A stretch of 55,396 nucleotides of DNA from CAMQVM01 sp044433365 (GTDB lineage: Bacteria > Bacteroidota > Bacteroidia > Bacteroidales > Rikenellaceae). The position numbers and the translations under genes were made by a program. The notes beneath the pieces were generated by a model. It had not been told where the DNA came from, searched no databases, and worked only from the letters and a program-made list of their open reading frames with translations. Each line of letters begins with the position of its first letter. The first letter of the stretch is position 1. The stretch covers positions 1 to 55,396 of the forward strand of contig JAWXTR010000004.1 in NCBI GenBank assembly GCA_044433365.1, written 5' to 3'. This document shows, piece after piece, positions 1-8,618 of this stretch.

Positions 1-41
1 ACCTTTGCAACCGTAATGAGAAACAAACATTACAAAATGAT

Positions 42-114
42 GGTGCCATAGCTCAGTTGGTAGAGCAAAGGACTGAAAATCCTTGTGTCCCTAGTTCGAT
101 TCTTGGTGGCACCA
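42..114 (+). tRNA. tRNA-Phe (anticodon GAA)
   Basis: Complete 73-nt cloverleaf. The acceptor arms GGTGCCA (42-48) and TGGCACC (107-113) pair, followed by discriminator A114. The anticodon stem AAGGA/TCCTT encloses loop CTGAAAA, giving anticodon GAA (Phe). The T-arm contains GTTCGATTC. The CCA end is not fully encoded: the sequence after A114 is CTTT. A terminator follows within 30 nt. Confidence 0.97.
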
Positions 115-138
115 CTTTAAAGAGACGCAAAACGTCGC

Positions 139-171
139 AAAATCCTGAAAGTCAATCACTTTCAGGATTTT
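139..171 (+). terminator. Rho-independent terminator after tRNA-Phe
   Basis: A perfect 14-bp stem (AAAATCCTGAAAGT, 139-152, with its complement at 158-171) has a 5-nt loop and is followed by a T-rich stretch (TCTGTTTT). It lies 25 nt past the tRNA and is the natural end of its transcript. Confidence 0.85.
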
Positions 172-181
172 CTGTTTTGGG

Positions 182-239
182 TCATTCTCAAAATCTGTTG
201 TTATGAATTAAAATGGCTCATTCTCAAAATCTGTTGTTA
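182..239. repeat. 22-bp direct repeat pair
   Basis: The sequence TCATTCTCAAAATCTGTTGT plus TA occurs at 182-203 and again at 218-239, a 36-bp period. It lies just downstream of the tRNA terminator and is not seen elsewhere in the window. Its role is unknown; it may be a remnant of an integration event at the tRNA. Confidence 0.8.
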
Positions 240-240
240 C

Positions 241-666
241 CCCCTTAAACAAGCAATTTTTCAATTCGGCAAAAGAAAAACGTTAAAGATTTAACACCTC
301 TAAGACGATGCCTAAAATTTTTAATTTTTGAGTTATGAGCTTCGGCTCTTGCGTTAGAGAATCCAGCGAATTTGCCTAAAAACAATAAGCTACTGCTGCT
401 ACGTCTGAAAAAAACACATCGAATTGTTTTAAACTTTTTTTTTAAAACATAACGATTTGTGTTACGAGGGTGACTCAAAAGCACCGATTTTACACAAACA
501 ACCCTTGTCACAGAGCTTGTGGCAAGGGTTGTTTGTCTATTTTAGGGACTTTTGGGTCATCCTCTTAAAAAACTATATTTAACACTTTTTAAAAAAAAGT
601 GAACAAAAAAACGCCTTCAGTGGCTCTTCGAGACCACTGAGCTCACAATTTTCAAAGAAAATTGTG
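241..666. other. Non-coding stretch with several hairpins
   Basis: No convincing gene is present. It holds a poly-T/poly-A segment near 430-445 followed by CATAACGATTTGTGTTA, which recurs in the repeat array at 12.2-12.6 kb. It also holds a degenerate TACGTCTG family-A fragment near 399-406, a long hairpin at 494-536, and two further hairpins at 618-639 (CAGTGG/CCACTG) and 642-668 (12-bp perfect stem). The last two lie downstream of the antisense rubrerythrin gene. Confidence 0.6.
494..536. terminator. Long hairpin, probable bidirectional terminator
   Basis: A 19-bp stem (arms 494-512 and 518-536) contains one G-U pair and has a 5-nt loop GAGCT. A-rich flanks on the left and T-rich flanks on the right would suit termination from either side. 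It is separated from both the tRNA and the rubrerythrin gene. Confidence 0.6.
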
Positions 667-702
667 AGGCATATCCGCAAAAGGGGTTTTGCGAATACGC
701 CT
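667..702 (-). terminator. Hairpin overlapping the rubrerythrin stop codon
   Basis: Arms AGGCATATCCGCAAAA (667-682) and TTTTGCGAATACGCCT (687-702) pair with two mismatches around a GGGG loop. The antisense rubrerythrin stop codon (701-703) lies in the hairpin edge. A near-identical hairpin terminates the surface operon at 11995-12030, so this is a dispersed terminator-like repeat. Confidence 0.7.
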
Positions 703-1258
703 ATTTATTTTCAAATAATCTTTTATAAAGACCTGCGAATGCTTGACCGTGACGAGCTTCGTCTTTACACATTTCGTGAACTGTGTCGTGAATAGCATCT
801 AGGTTAAGCTCTTTAGCACGTGCAGCGATACGTTTTTTGTCAGCACAAGCACCATGCTCAGCATCCATGCGAGCTTTAAGGTTTGTTTTAGTATCCCAAA
901 CCACTTCGCCAAGAAGTTCAGCAAATTTAGCAGCATGCTCAGCCTCTTCCCAAGCGATACGTTTGTAAGCCTCAGCAACCTCTGGATAACCCTCACGATC
1001 AGCTTGACGACTCATAGCCAAATACATACCAACCTCCGTACACTCGCCATTAAAGTGAGCTTTAAGACCCTCAAGAACCTCAGCATCTACATCTTTAGCA
1101 ACACCAATACGGTGCTCGTCAGCATAAGGAGCTTGACCCTCAGTTTCAACCATTTCGTTGAATTTTGAAGCAGGAACTTTACATTGTGGACATTTTTCAG
1201 GGGCTGCATCGCCAGTATGTACATAACCGCAAACTGTACAGATAAATTTTTTGCTCAT
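701..1258 (-). CDS. Rubrerythrin with N-terminal rubredoxin domain
   Basis: A 185-residue cytoplasmic non-haem iron protein, likely an NAD(P)H-linked peroxidase protecting an anaerobe from hydrogen peroxide and oxygen. The rubredoxin-type iron site comes first (C7-x2-C10 and C23-x2-C26). The ferritin-like diiron domain follows at about residues 50-180, with ExxH motifs E105-H108 and E167-H170 and further glutamates around E72/E75 and E162. In classical rubrerythrin the rubredoxin domain is C-terminal, so this is the reverse arrangement known in clostridia and Bacteroidota. It is a single-gene unit with its own promoter (1305-1334) and a terminator hairpin at its stop codon. The exact electron donor is not visible. 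The family call is secure. Confidence 0.95.
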   Translation of the reverse strand: MSKKFICTVCGYVHTGDAAPEKCPQCKVPASKFNEMVETEGQAPYADEHRIGVAKDVDAEVLEGLKAHFNGECTEVGMYLAMSRQADREGYPEVAEAYKRIAWEEAEHAAKFAELLGEVVWDTKTNLKARMDAEHGACADKKRIAARAKELNLDAIHDTVHEMCKDEARHGQAFAGLYKRLFENK

Positions 1259-1304
1259 AATTGTAATTTTTAATTGTTATTGTTTTTTTGTTTTTTGTCT
1301 ATTG

Positions 1305-1334
1305 CAAAGGTATAAATTAATTTGTAAGTTGTAC
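1305..1334 (-). promoter_or_regulatory. Rubrerythrin promoter
   Basis: On the minus strand the -7 box TACCTTTG (complement of 1305-1312) matches the Bacteroidota consensus TAnnTTTG. Upstream, GTACAACTTA (complement of 1325-1334) sits at the -33 position and closely matches the promoter of the large surface protein at 16.6 kb. No TTTG -33 box is present in this copy. Confidence 0.65.
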
Positions 1335-1472
1335 TATAAATTTGATTTATTTTTTTTATTTATATATAGTTTTAATTTATAATGATTCTGTTTTGTTTTA
1401 TTTTATGTTTTTTGTGATAGTTGAGGATGGTGTTTTGAAACAATCATAATATAGAAATATATACGCTCGGCT

Positions 1473-1640
1473 GTAGAGACGTAGTCCTGCTACGTCTGGG
1501 TTTGGATTTGGCTTGGCAAATTAAATTTTTGTTTACTCCGTTAGCTTATTTTGCTTTGCAAAATTCGATTCTAAGACGTAGCAGGGCTACGTCTCTACTG
1601 CTGTGCTTTGGTTTTAGACGTAGCAGGGCTACGTCTCTAC
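1473..1640. repeat. Family A palindromes: one REPIN-like doublet plus a single copy
   Basis: The palindrome has arms AGACGTAG and CTACGTCT around a 5-nt centre. Copies occupy 1477-1497 and 1574-1594, flanking a 76-bp spacer, and 1616-1636 alone. The two flanking copies have inverted centres (TCCTG and CAGGG), so the whole 118-bp unit is REPIN-like. The same doublet with the same spacer, inverted, recurs at 12064-12188 and 16909-17034. A run of eight G (1641-1648) directly follows the third copy. Confidence 0.85.
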
Positions 1641-1653
1641 GGGGGGGGTGGCT

Positions 1654-1736
1654 TATATTTGTATTAGGTCAAATTGACGAATAATTGGTTTATATAGATA
1701 ATAATTTGTGATTCTGCTAAATATTTACCATATTTG
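1654..1736 (+). promoter_or_regulatory. Candidate promoters of the surface operon
   Basis: Two candidates are visible. The proximal one has TTTG (1705-1708), a 20-bp spacer and CATATTTG (1729-1736, one mismatch to TAnnTTTG), which would start transcription about 20 nt before the ATG at 1762. The distal one has a perfect -7 box TATATTTG (1654-1661) but no TTTG -33. Its -33/-7 spacer would contain the eight-G tract 1641-1648. Confidence 0.5.
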
Positions 1737-1761
1737 TGAGATTTATAAAATATTACTTAAT

Positions 1762-3624
1762 ATGAGATTAAAAAGATTATTACTCCTAATTATTGTGGCA
1801 TTGTTGTGCTCATGTAGTAGAGATGAGGTGGGAGTGTCGGATTTAACCAGTGAAAAAATTGAAGTTATCATAGGTGCTACCACTTCTGGAAGTACCACTA
1901 CACGTGCAATTTTAGATGATAATTATGATTTTTCGTGGGAAAAGGGCGATGAAATCTCTCTCTTTGCAAAAGCAGGTAGCTCTACAGCCTCAAAAGTGGG
2001 CGATTTTGCCTATATATATGATAGTAACACCAATAAAAATAGCCTTTTTTCAGGTGATATAAGCTCTATGAGCGATGGTAGCTACAGCTACTACTTAAAC
2101 TATCCTAAAGCCACTAGAGTTAGTGGTACAACAATTACCCACACCATCTCCGATTCGCAAGATGGAACCTACAACTGCAACTACGACCTTATGTGGGGCT
2201 ATGGCACAGGCGGTGCATTAACTCACAATATGGCAGAGTATATAACCTTACCTTTTAGCAACCATCTAATGCACATAATTCGCTTTGAGGTGCCAACTGA
2301 GAGTAATATCTTTGGATCGGATATCACAAAAATGGTGGTTGCATTTGATAGAGATGTTGTAGGTGATATTTCATATAACTATGAATCTACTCTTGCCCCT
2401 ACAACTTCGGTTTCAAATGGCGAAAGTACCGTAACATTAAACCTAAGTGGAGATAATGTATTGGGAAGCGATGGGAAATATGCTTATATGTTTATTAACC
2501 CTACAAATTTTGTCGATTCAGAGCTAAAAATTGTGGTATATAACGAAAATGGCAGCTACTCAAACGAAAAGGTTGCAACTATAAATAGAAATATGGTCGC
2601 TGGTGAGATTACACCTTTAACCCTTACACCAGAGGGAGTTTATCTTGCAACGACTATACAACTTAAACTTACTGCTAATAATCTTGGTGAAGATATCACT
2701 AATGTTATATTTACTTCGCCTAATGAAAATGCACTATTTACAAACGGTTCAAATGTGGTAACTCTTCCGTACAGTCCGACTAACACCTATGAGGTTGTTT
2801 ATGAAAATATGTATGATAGTTATTTTTCGGGAAATATTTCGGTGCAGTATGAGTCGGAGCACGCTTTGGTTAGTGGGAATGATATAGTTATACTTGATCT
2901 TAATAGCCATATTATTAATCCAATTATTGATAGTATTCCTTATCTTTTATATGAAGATTTTAGTGGACTAACATCAGATTTTTCAATCCATGATAATCAA
3001 ACTATAGGTGCAAATATAACTGATGGAATAGATTCTGATTATACAGGTACTACAAATTTATCGACTTACGGTCTACCCACTGGTTGGACAGCAGGACGTG
3101 TAGGTGGATCAGCAACTTATAAATCTATACGTATATGTGGACGAGAAGAGGCTGGAGGCAAATACCCCGGTCGGATAGATACTGCTCCATTAAATAATTT
3201 ACAAAAAAGTGTTGATGTAGAGGTGCTATACAATTACAGTGCAGGTGAAACGGAGTATTCTGGGGGTTCTGGATTAATTTTTACTTATGGAGTATATGGT
3301 GATCCAGCTTATGAATACGGGTCAGAGACAAATTCCGCTGCACAAAATGGCAATACATCATTAGCAAACACACTTAGTGTTGGAGTATCAGATAGTGGTA
3401 GTGGCAGCGTAGGAACATGGATTAAACTAACAACAGGTGGTTCATATTCAAATATCCAAAACAATGGTTCATATAAAATAACAAATGCTACAAGTGCTAC
3501 GAGAGCAGCATGGAGATCTTCATGTATAAAGGAAGATTATACGGTTCAAAATGGAAACTATTGGTTGTATTTGGACAATATAAGAATTAAAATCACAGGC
3601 GGTACAAACACACAAACATACTAA
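1762..3624 (+). CDS. Fimbrillin-family (Mfa-like) surface lipoprotein
   Basis: A 620-residue predicted outer-membrane lipoprotein. An 18-residue type II signal ends in lipobox L15-C-S-C18, which is why the ATG at 1762 is preferred over upstream in-frame starts. The N-terminal half carries fimbrillin hallmarks: a TTRA motif, a W-x-K-GD-x-I segment and a following SYYLNYP-type stretch. The rest is beta-strand-rich, low in Cys and rich in Ser, Thr, Asn and Gly. The last ~230 residues begin with YEDFSG and end with LDNIRIKI, resembling a jelly-roll adhesion domain. It is first in a seven-gene operon, 1 nt before the next gene. It could be a pilus subunit or a non-polymerising adhesin; the FimA/Mfa1 partner genes are absent. 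Confidence 0.75.
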   Translation: MRLKRLLLLIIVALLCSCSRDEVGVSDLTSEKIEVIIGATTSGSTTTRAILDDNYDFSWEKGDEISLFAKAGSSTASKVGDFAYIYDSNTNKNSLFSGDISSMSDGSYSYYLNYPKATRVSGTTITHTISDSQDGTYNCNYDLMWGYGTGGALTHNMAEYITLPFSNHLMHIIRFEVPTESNIFGSDITKMVVAFDRDVVGDISYNYESTLAPTTSVSNGESTVTLNLSGDNVLGSDGKYAYMFINPTNFVDSELKIVVYNENGSYSNEKVATINRNMVAGEITPLTLTPEGVYLATTIQLKLTANNLGEDITNVIFTSPNENALFTNGSNVVTLPYSPTNTYEVVYENMYDSYFSGNISVQYESEHALVSGNDIVILDLNSHIINPIIDSIPYLLYEDFSGLTSDFSIHDNQTIGANITDGIDSDYTGTTNLSTYGLPTGWTAGRVGGSATYKSIRICGREEAGGKYPGRIDTAPLNNLQKSVDVEVLYNYSAGETEYSGGSGLIFTYGVYGDPAYEYGSETNSAAQNGNTSLANTLSVGVSDSGSGSVGTWIKLTTGGSYSNIQNNGSYKITNATSATRAAWRSSCIKEDYTVQNGNYWLYLDNIRIKITGGTNTQTY

Positions 3625-3625
3625 A

Positions 3626-4426
3626 ATGAATAAAATAACATACATAATAACAGCCCTACTACTAACAACAAGTTGTGTAAAGCAGGGCGAAAAAGAGGTT
3701 AGTAGTAGTGGTTACGGGGCGATTGAGCTTCTTGCAGCGGTAGATTATACAGTGGAGGAGTTAACACGCTCACTAGTGGAGTTACCTCAAGAGTCGCTAC
3801 CTACAGTCGACGATTTTTCGGTAACTATAAAGGGTGAAAACATTGATAATGCAACAGGCGATACTGTTCGTTTTGACAAAACTTACGATAATATCGATGC
3901 GTATAATAGCGAGATTCCATCGTTAATTGAGGGAGAGTACATAGTGGCGGTATCGGCTGGTGATTCTGTAAGTGAGGGTGCCGATTCATTCTATTTTAAG
4001 GGTGAAAGCAGCGCAACGGTCGAGCCATTAACCACAACAGAGGTATCTGTTACAGCAGAGTTTCATAAATCGGCTATAAAGGTGACCACAACCGACTGGT
4101 TTGACAAATATTACCCTACAGCCTATTTCGAGGTGACAACTTCGGCTGGTAATAGCTTTAATTTCTCTTCGACCGACTCTACTAAGATGATTTATGTTGC
4201 AACAGGTACAACCCTAACACTTAGTGGAAGCGCAATAAAGTCGAATGGATTTAATGTAGATTTTCCAGAGCAGGAGATTGGCTCTACTACAGCTAAAACT
4301 CTATCAAATATTACGATAGATGCTTCGGATGTGGGAGGAGTAGAGGTGACTGTAACTTTTAGCAACTCGGTCTACGATTTTTCACCATATATAATTGAGA
4401 CTAACCCCGATTTGAATAATTCGTAA
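3626..4426 (+). CDS. DUF4493-type lipoprotein
   Basis: A 266-residue lipoprotein with signal peptide and lipobox T-T-S-C17. The pattern matches DUF4493: a GAIELLAAVDY strand, a DDFSVTIKG strand, then LIEGEYIVAVSAGD followed by a second beta domain with a KSAIKVT strand. The family is confined mainly to Bacteroidota and its function is unknown; members look like single- or double-domain surface immunoglobulin-like proteins. The ATG is 1 nt after the preceding stop, so translational coupling is likely. It is the smallest of the three DUF4493 proteins of this operon. The family assignment rests on recognised sequence pattern only. Confidence 0.65.
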   Translation: MNKITYIITALLLTTSCVKQGEKEVSSSGYGAIELLAAVDYTVEELTRSLVELPQESLPTVDDFSVTIKGENIDNATGDTVRFDKTYDNIDAYNSEIPSLIEGEYIVAVSAGDSVSEGADSFYFKGESSATVEPLTTTEVSVTAEFHKSAIKVTTTDWFDKYYPTAYFEVTTSAGNSFNFSSTDSTKMIYVATGTTLTLSGSAIKSNGFNVDFPEQEIGSTTAKTLSNITIDASDVGGVEVTVTFSNSVYDFSPYIIETNPDLNNS

Positions 4427-4480
4427 TTCGTAATGCGTAATTCGTAATGCGTAATTCGTAATTTATAATTTGTAATTGAA
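4426..4480 (+). repeat. Family D reiteration (AATTCGTAATGCGT)
   Basis: About four imperfect copies of an AATTCGTAATGCGT-like unit separate two genes of the surface operon. Related AATTATG/ATTATGCAT reiterations occur at 6288-6326, 17271-17309, 21745-21840, 28359-28535, 34889-34940 and 38064-38113. No hairpin of obvious stability forms. Confidence 0.75.
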
Positions 4481-4493
4481 AAAAATTAATATA

Positions 4494-6287
4494 ATGAGAA
4501 AATTTATAACTAGATTTGTGCTACTGTTATTTGCAGCGGTGTTGACGGTAGGGTGTGAGAGTGAATATAGAGATTTTAATGATGATAACTATTATCCATC
4601 TGGTGGTAGTGGCGACCAAGGAGATAGCGAAGATCCAGAGGAGGGTGACAATTATGGTTATCTTCAATTTGCATCTATTTTTGCTGAAATTGAGGAGGCT
4701 TCCGAAGAGAGCGACACAAAAGCTACTACAGCTACTTCGCTCGACGACTATATTGTAAAGGTGTGGGATACAGATGATGATATTCTATCTTATGAGCTTT
4801 CGTATAGCGAAGTAAAAGCAAAAATTGCAGAGAACGACGACAAAGGATTACCTCTACAGCCAGGTCCATACTCTGTTGAGGCATATTCTATCGACCCAGA
4901 TAAGATTCCAGATGTAGGTACTATCCCACACTATCAATCTGAAGTAGAAGAGTTTGAAATAGCGATGAGTGAGACTACAACAATCGAAAAATTGGTCTGT
5001 ACAATGGCTAATGTTAAGGCTTCGGTAAGTTTTACAGCCGATATTTTAGAGCGTTTTACATCTCTTACAGCAACTTTAACCTATGGAACTACTGTTTTTA
5101 CTATAGTGCAGGGAAGTGATGAAAATTACTGCTACTTTAAGGCAATTCCAGCCTCTGATGGAGGTGTTTTAGAGCCTATAGTGTTAGAGATTTCGGGTTT
5201 ATATAAAGAAGATCCTAGCTCAGATGATGCTGCTGTTGAGATTTCTGGATGGAAACAGTATATCACAAATGTAAATGCTGGCGACTACAAAAAAATCAAT
5301 ATTACAATCGACGATATAGATAATGGTAATCTTAAATTTACTATCACTGTTGAAAACTGGGTACTTGGTGATATATTGGATGTAAAAAGCGTCGTAAGCT
5401 CTTCGGAAGAGATAATTGAAGATTCGGGAAATGGTGAGACTCAGCTAAATGCACCAAAAACAACGCTTCTTAATGGTCATGATATTGCTGATATATTCTA
5501 TGTAAGCCCTTCGATTTTTGATTTTGATGCCGAAACTTGCTCAGATGTATTGAAAGTGCAGGTAACACCAAATGGTACAAGTAGTATTGTTTCAATAGCT
5601 GGTTATATTTCGACCGATAACGACGATTTAGCTGCTGAGCTTGATAGCAAATCTCTTCTTAATCGTAAAGTGTCGTTTTGGGGCGAAAATGAACTTTCTG
5701 ACCATCTTGTTGTTAAAGAGGACGAAAGCGGAGTTATCATAGCTACTATGAAATATACTGGTATGGTGGAGCTTTATAAATATATGGGCAACCACACCGT
5801 AACAATTGTGGCGTTAGATTCTCAAAATCGTCAATCTACTACAACTCTAAAAATTAATGTCACTAGCGATTATATCTCATCGGGTGGTCCATCGGTTGTG
5901 TGGGAAGGGGGTTACAGTTTTGATGATACTCACACTATCTCTTCATCTTCTTACCCTAATGTGGTGGTAAATATCACCTCTTCTACTGGTATTACAGGCT
6001 TTACTGTTCAGATTAATAGCGCAATTCTTACAGCTGAAGAGCTAGAGAGCATTAATTTAGCTCAAACTATGGATTTGGTGAATGCTTCGGGTAGTATGGC
6101 TACAGCTCTTAGTTCGCTTGGTTTTCCTATTGGTGATGAGGTGACAGGTAGTAAAAGTTTAACTCTCGATATTACCGAATTTATGCCGATGTTGGCAGCA
6201 CTTGGCTCGGGTGAGACAACTTTTGTGTTGACTGTAACTGATAGTAGTGGAAGTAGTAGTAAAACTTTGAAATTTAAGGTAGTTTAA
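4494..6287 (+). CDS. DUF4493-type lipoprotein with long C-terminal beta domains
   Basis: A 597-residue lipoprotein. The ATG at 4494 is chosen over an upstream TTG because it directly begins a signal peptide ending in lipobox L-T-V-G-C21. An acidic Ser/Gly/Asp-rich linker follows (about 25-60), then a DUF4493-like domain with YGYLQFASIF, LQPGPYSVEAYS and KLVCTMANVKASVSF strands. Two or three further beta-sandwich-like modules extend to the C terminus. No enzyme motif is seen. The acidic linker after the lipidated Cys may serve surface export. It is the third gene of the surface operon, preceded by a family D reiteration instead of a terminator. The function is unknown, probably a cell-surface adhesin or scaffold. 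Confidence 0.65.
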   Translation: MRKFITRFVLLLFAAVLTVGCESEYRDFNDDNYYPSGGSGDQGDSEDPEEGDNYGYLQFASIFAEIEEASEESDTKATTATSLDDYIVKVWDTDDDILSYELSYSEVKAKIAENDDKGLPLQPGPYSVEAYSIDPDKIPDVGTIPHYQSEVEEFEIAMSETTTIEKLVCTMANVKASVSFTADILERFTSLTATLTYGTTVFTIVQGSDENYCYFKAIPASDGGVLEPIVLEISGLYKEDPSSDDAAVEISGWKQYITNVNAGDYKKINITIDDIDNGNLKFTITVENWVLGDILDVKSVVSSSEEIIEDSGNGETQLNAPKTTLLNGHDIADIFYVSPSIFDFDAETCSDVLKVQVTPNGTSSIVSIAGYISTDNDDLAAELDSKSLLNRKVSFWGENELSDHLVVKEDESGVIIATMKYTGMVELYKYMGNHTVTIVALDSQNRQSTTTLKINVTSDYISSGGPSVVWEGGYSFDDTHTISSSSYPNVVVNITSSTGITGFTVQINSAILTAEELESINLAQTMDLVNASGSMATALSSLGFPIGDEVTGSKSLTLDITEFMPMLAALGSGETTFVLTVTDSSGSSSKTLKFKVV

Positions 6288-6326
6288 TTAATTATAAATT
6301 ATAAATTATTAATTATCAATTACAAA
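6288..6326 (+). repeat. Family D reiteration (AATTATA type)
   Basis: A short run of ATTATAAATTATAAATTATT units lies between the third and fourth genes of the surface operon. Like the one at 4426-4480, it sits immediately 5' of a lipoprotein gene. Confidence 0.65.
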
Positions 6327-6339
6327 AAATTTATTTGGG

Positions 6340-8595
6340 ATGAGAAAAATATTAAAACATATATCGCTACTGCTGTTTGTCTGCTCGTTAATGGTTTCGT
6401 GTAGTCAAGATTTTAATGGAAGTGATACAGGCGAGGTTGAAACTCCTGAATTTACTGAAAATGAGGGAGGGCTAAAGGTTAGTTGGGGGTTGGATGCTAC
6501 CACTAAATCAGCTGTAACAAAGTCGCTCAGCACTAAATCTTCGGTTACATCGTCGACTCTTACCGAAGAGCAGATTGCCACACTAATGGAGAGCAGCGTA
6601 CTGAAAATATACGACTCTAGCGGTAATCTAATTCGTCGTTATGAGCCTGCTAATAATATTCCCTCTGAGGTATATCTTGCTGAGGGTAAATATAGCGCAA
6701 CTGTATCGGCTGGTGATAAGATAGTTTACGCCACTTTCGACCCTACAGAGCTACTTTATGAGTGTGAAGAGGAGTTTGTGATAAAAGCTGGCGAGTACAC
6801 CAACCTTACTTTGGAGTGTACGATGATTCATGCAGCTGTAAAGGTGGTGTTTAATAGCACTGTTGAGAGTGCTTACGATTTGGGATTTGATGTCTACGTA
6901 TCTTCGAGCGATGTTTTCGATTTAGACAAGGCTCTTTCGGGTGCCGACCCTACGCTTACCTATTTTGGTGACCATGTAAACGGTATTGGTTATTTTCTGT
7001 TAACTGACAGCAACAATAGTTTTTCGTGGGGATTTTATGGTGAGAGTAGCAACCCAAAAATTGGGGAGCAGTCGCTAACAGGGGTTATCGGCTATCCTAT
7101 AAGTAGAGGTCTCTACACCCTTAACTTTAAATTTTCGGATACACCTGATGGTTATGGTGGAATTACTGTTGAGATTGACGAGTCGATGAATGAGAGTGAA
7201 GATGATTTTGTATTTGTCGTGCAGCCCACAATCTCTAAAGTAGATAATGGTATCGAATCGACTATAAATTTTGTTGGCGATGATTTAACCTACAATATTG
7301 AGAGTTCGCTAGCCAATATTAGCGAAGTTTCAGTAGCTGGAGTTGATATTTATAGCAGTACAAAATCTACTGGTTTAGATGGTGTGACCTATACTCCCGA
7401 CCCTAGCGATAGTAAAAAAGGTGTGATTACAATCTCTAAAGATTATTTCACAAAATTTAGCACTGCTGCAACTACAAATATTACAATCTCTGTAAAAGAC
7501 GAAAGGGGAGGAGCTGCAAGCGAAACAGCTTCGGTAAATGTTAGCGGTGTGGAGAAAGTTGCTACTACTGATTACGATTTGTGGGATAATACAGTTAATT
7601 TAAAAGCAACTGTATATCTTAACGATATTGAAAAGGTTCAGATTGCTTATCGTGAGAGTAGCGAGGATGATAGTAATAGTTGGACTACTTGTGATGCCAC
7701 TAAAGTAGGGGATGATAGTTATGCAGCTAATATTGAACCTATTTGGATTGAGGGTAAAAATGAAAATGATAGTGAAATAGTATATCAATTAGACAAGGGG
7801 ATATTTGCAGGTAAAACCTATGAGTATAAGATGATTGTTGATAATGTGGAATATGGAGCTAATACCTTTACAACTACTGCTGGGCAAAGTATTCCTTATG
7901 GTGATATGGAAAGTACGACTTTGACCTGTTGGGATGAAGATGACGGAAAATCAACAGATTGGGCAAGTGGTAATAATACTGTAGTGATTGCAACTACTAC
8001 ATTGTGTAAACAGAGTACAAAAACAGGTATGGGCGGCAGCTATTGTGCATATTTAATTGGGGGTGCAACAGCTGGAAATCTTACAGCAGGAAATGTATTT
8101 TTTGGTGCTTTTGAAATGACTGGCGCCAGTACTGGAACGGCAAGTTTCGGACAAAAATTTGAGTGGGAGAGTCGTCCTAAATCTTTGAAAGTAAAATATG
8201 CTGCTACTGTAGGTACTGTAGATTATACTAAATATGACGACTTTATAGCCAAAGGAGAGAACGATAAAGGGCGCATATTTTTAGCGATTGTTGATTGGGG
8301 AAGTAGACATGGAGTAACATCAGGGACAAGCTCTCCTTCTGGTAGTTGGGATCCTGCAACTTCATCTTTAGCTGCCAACAAGGAGATTATTGGCTACGCC
8401 TCTTATTGGGTAGAAAATACAGTCGATACGATGCAGGAGATAGAAATTCCGATAAATTACTATGATACCTCTGCCAAACCAACCTCTGGAAACTATTCTC
8501 TTGTTATCTCTTGTTCAACAAGTGCTTATGGTGAGTATATGAACGGTTCGAGTAGCAGTAAGATGTGGGTAGACGACTTTGAATTAGGCTACTAA
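6340..8595 (+). CDS. DUF4493 plus PCMD-domain lipoprotein
   Basis: A 751-residue lipoprotein; lipobox M-V-S-C21 follows a hydrophobic signal. The N-terminal region (about 30-330) is DUF4493-like, with a YLAEGKYSATVSAGD strand and an LTLECTMIHAAVKVVF strand. The C-terminal ~230 residues match the PCMD (putative carbohydrate metabolism) domain: a GDME start, an FGQKFEWESRPKSLKVKY strand, and the typical end SCSTSAYGEY followed by a VDDFELGY strand. PCMD has a jelly-roll fold and is suspected to bind glycan. The same domain ends the seventh protein of this operon, so the two probably share a ligand or partner. An enzymatic role is unproven. Confidence 0.78.
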   Translation: MRKILKHISLLLFVCSLMVSCSQDFNGSDTGEVETPEFTENEGGLKVSWGLDATTKSAVTKSLSTKSSVTSSTLTEEQIATLMESSVLKIYDSSGNLIRRYEPANNIPSEVYLAEGKYSATVSAGDKIVYATFDPTELLYECEEEFVIKAGEYTNLTLECTMIHAAVKVVFNSTVESAYDLGFDVYVSSSDVFDLDKALSGADPTLTYFGDHVNGIGYFLLTDSNNSFSWGFYGESSNPKIGEQSLTGVIGYPISRGLYTLNFKFSDTPDGYGGITVEIDESMNESEDDFVFVVQPTISKVDNGIESTINFVGDDLTYNIESSLANISEVSVAGVDIYSSTKSTGLDGVTYTPDPSDSKKGVITISKDYFTKFSTAATTNITISVKDERGGAASETASVNVSGVEKVATTDYDLWDNTVNLKATVYLNDIEKVQIAYRESSEDDSNSWTTCDATKVGDDSYAANIEPIWIEGKNENDSEIVYQLDKGIFAGKTYEYKMIVDNVEYGANTFTTTAGQSIPYGDMESTTLTCWDEDDGKSTDWASGNNTVVIATTTLCKQSTKTGMGGSYCAYLIGGATAGNLTAGNVFFGAFEMTGASTGTASFGQKFEWESRPKSLKVKYAATVGTVDYTKYDDFIAKGENDKGRIFLAIVDWGSRHGVTSGTSSPSGSWDPATSSLAANKEIIGYASYWVENTVDTMQEIEIPINYYDTSAKPTSGNYSLVISCSTSAYGEYMNGSSSSKMWVDDFELGY

Positions 8596-8618
8596 AATTA
8601 GCAATAAAAAAGCAAAAA

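Noticed and set aside
245..511. 88-codon antisense open frame near the tRNA
   Set aside because: It overlaps a poly-T run, a family A fragment and the long hairpin, with no domain and Lys/Phe-biased composition; it is a chance frame in non-coding DNA.
1502..1684. 60-codon frame in the REPIN-like region
   Set aside because: It translates the family A palindrome and spacer (FRRSRATSL units) and ends just before the promoter.
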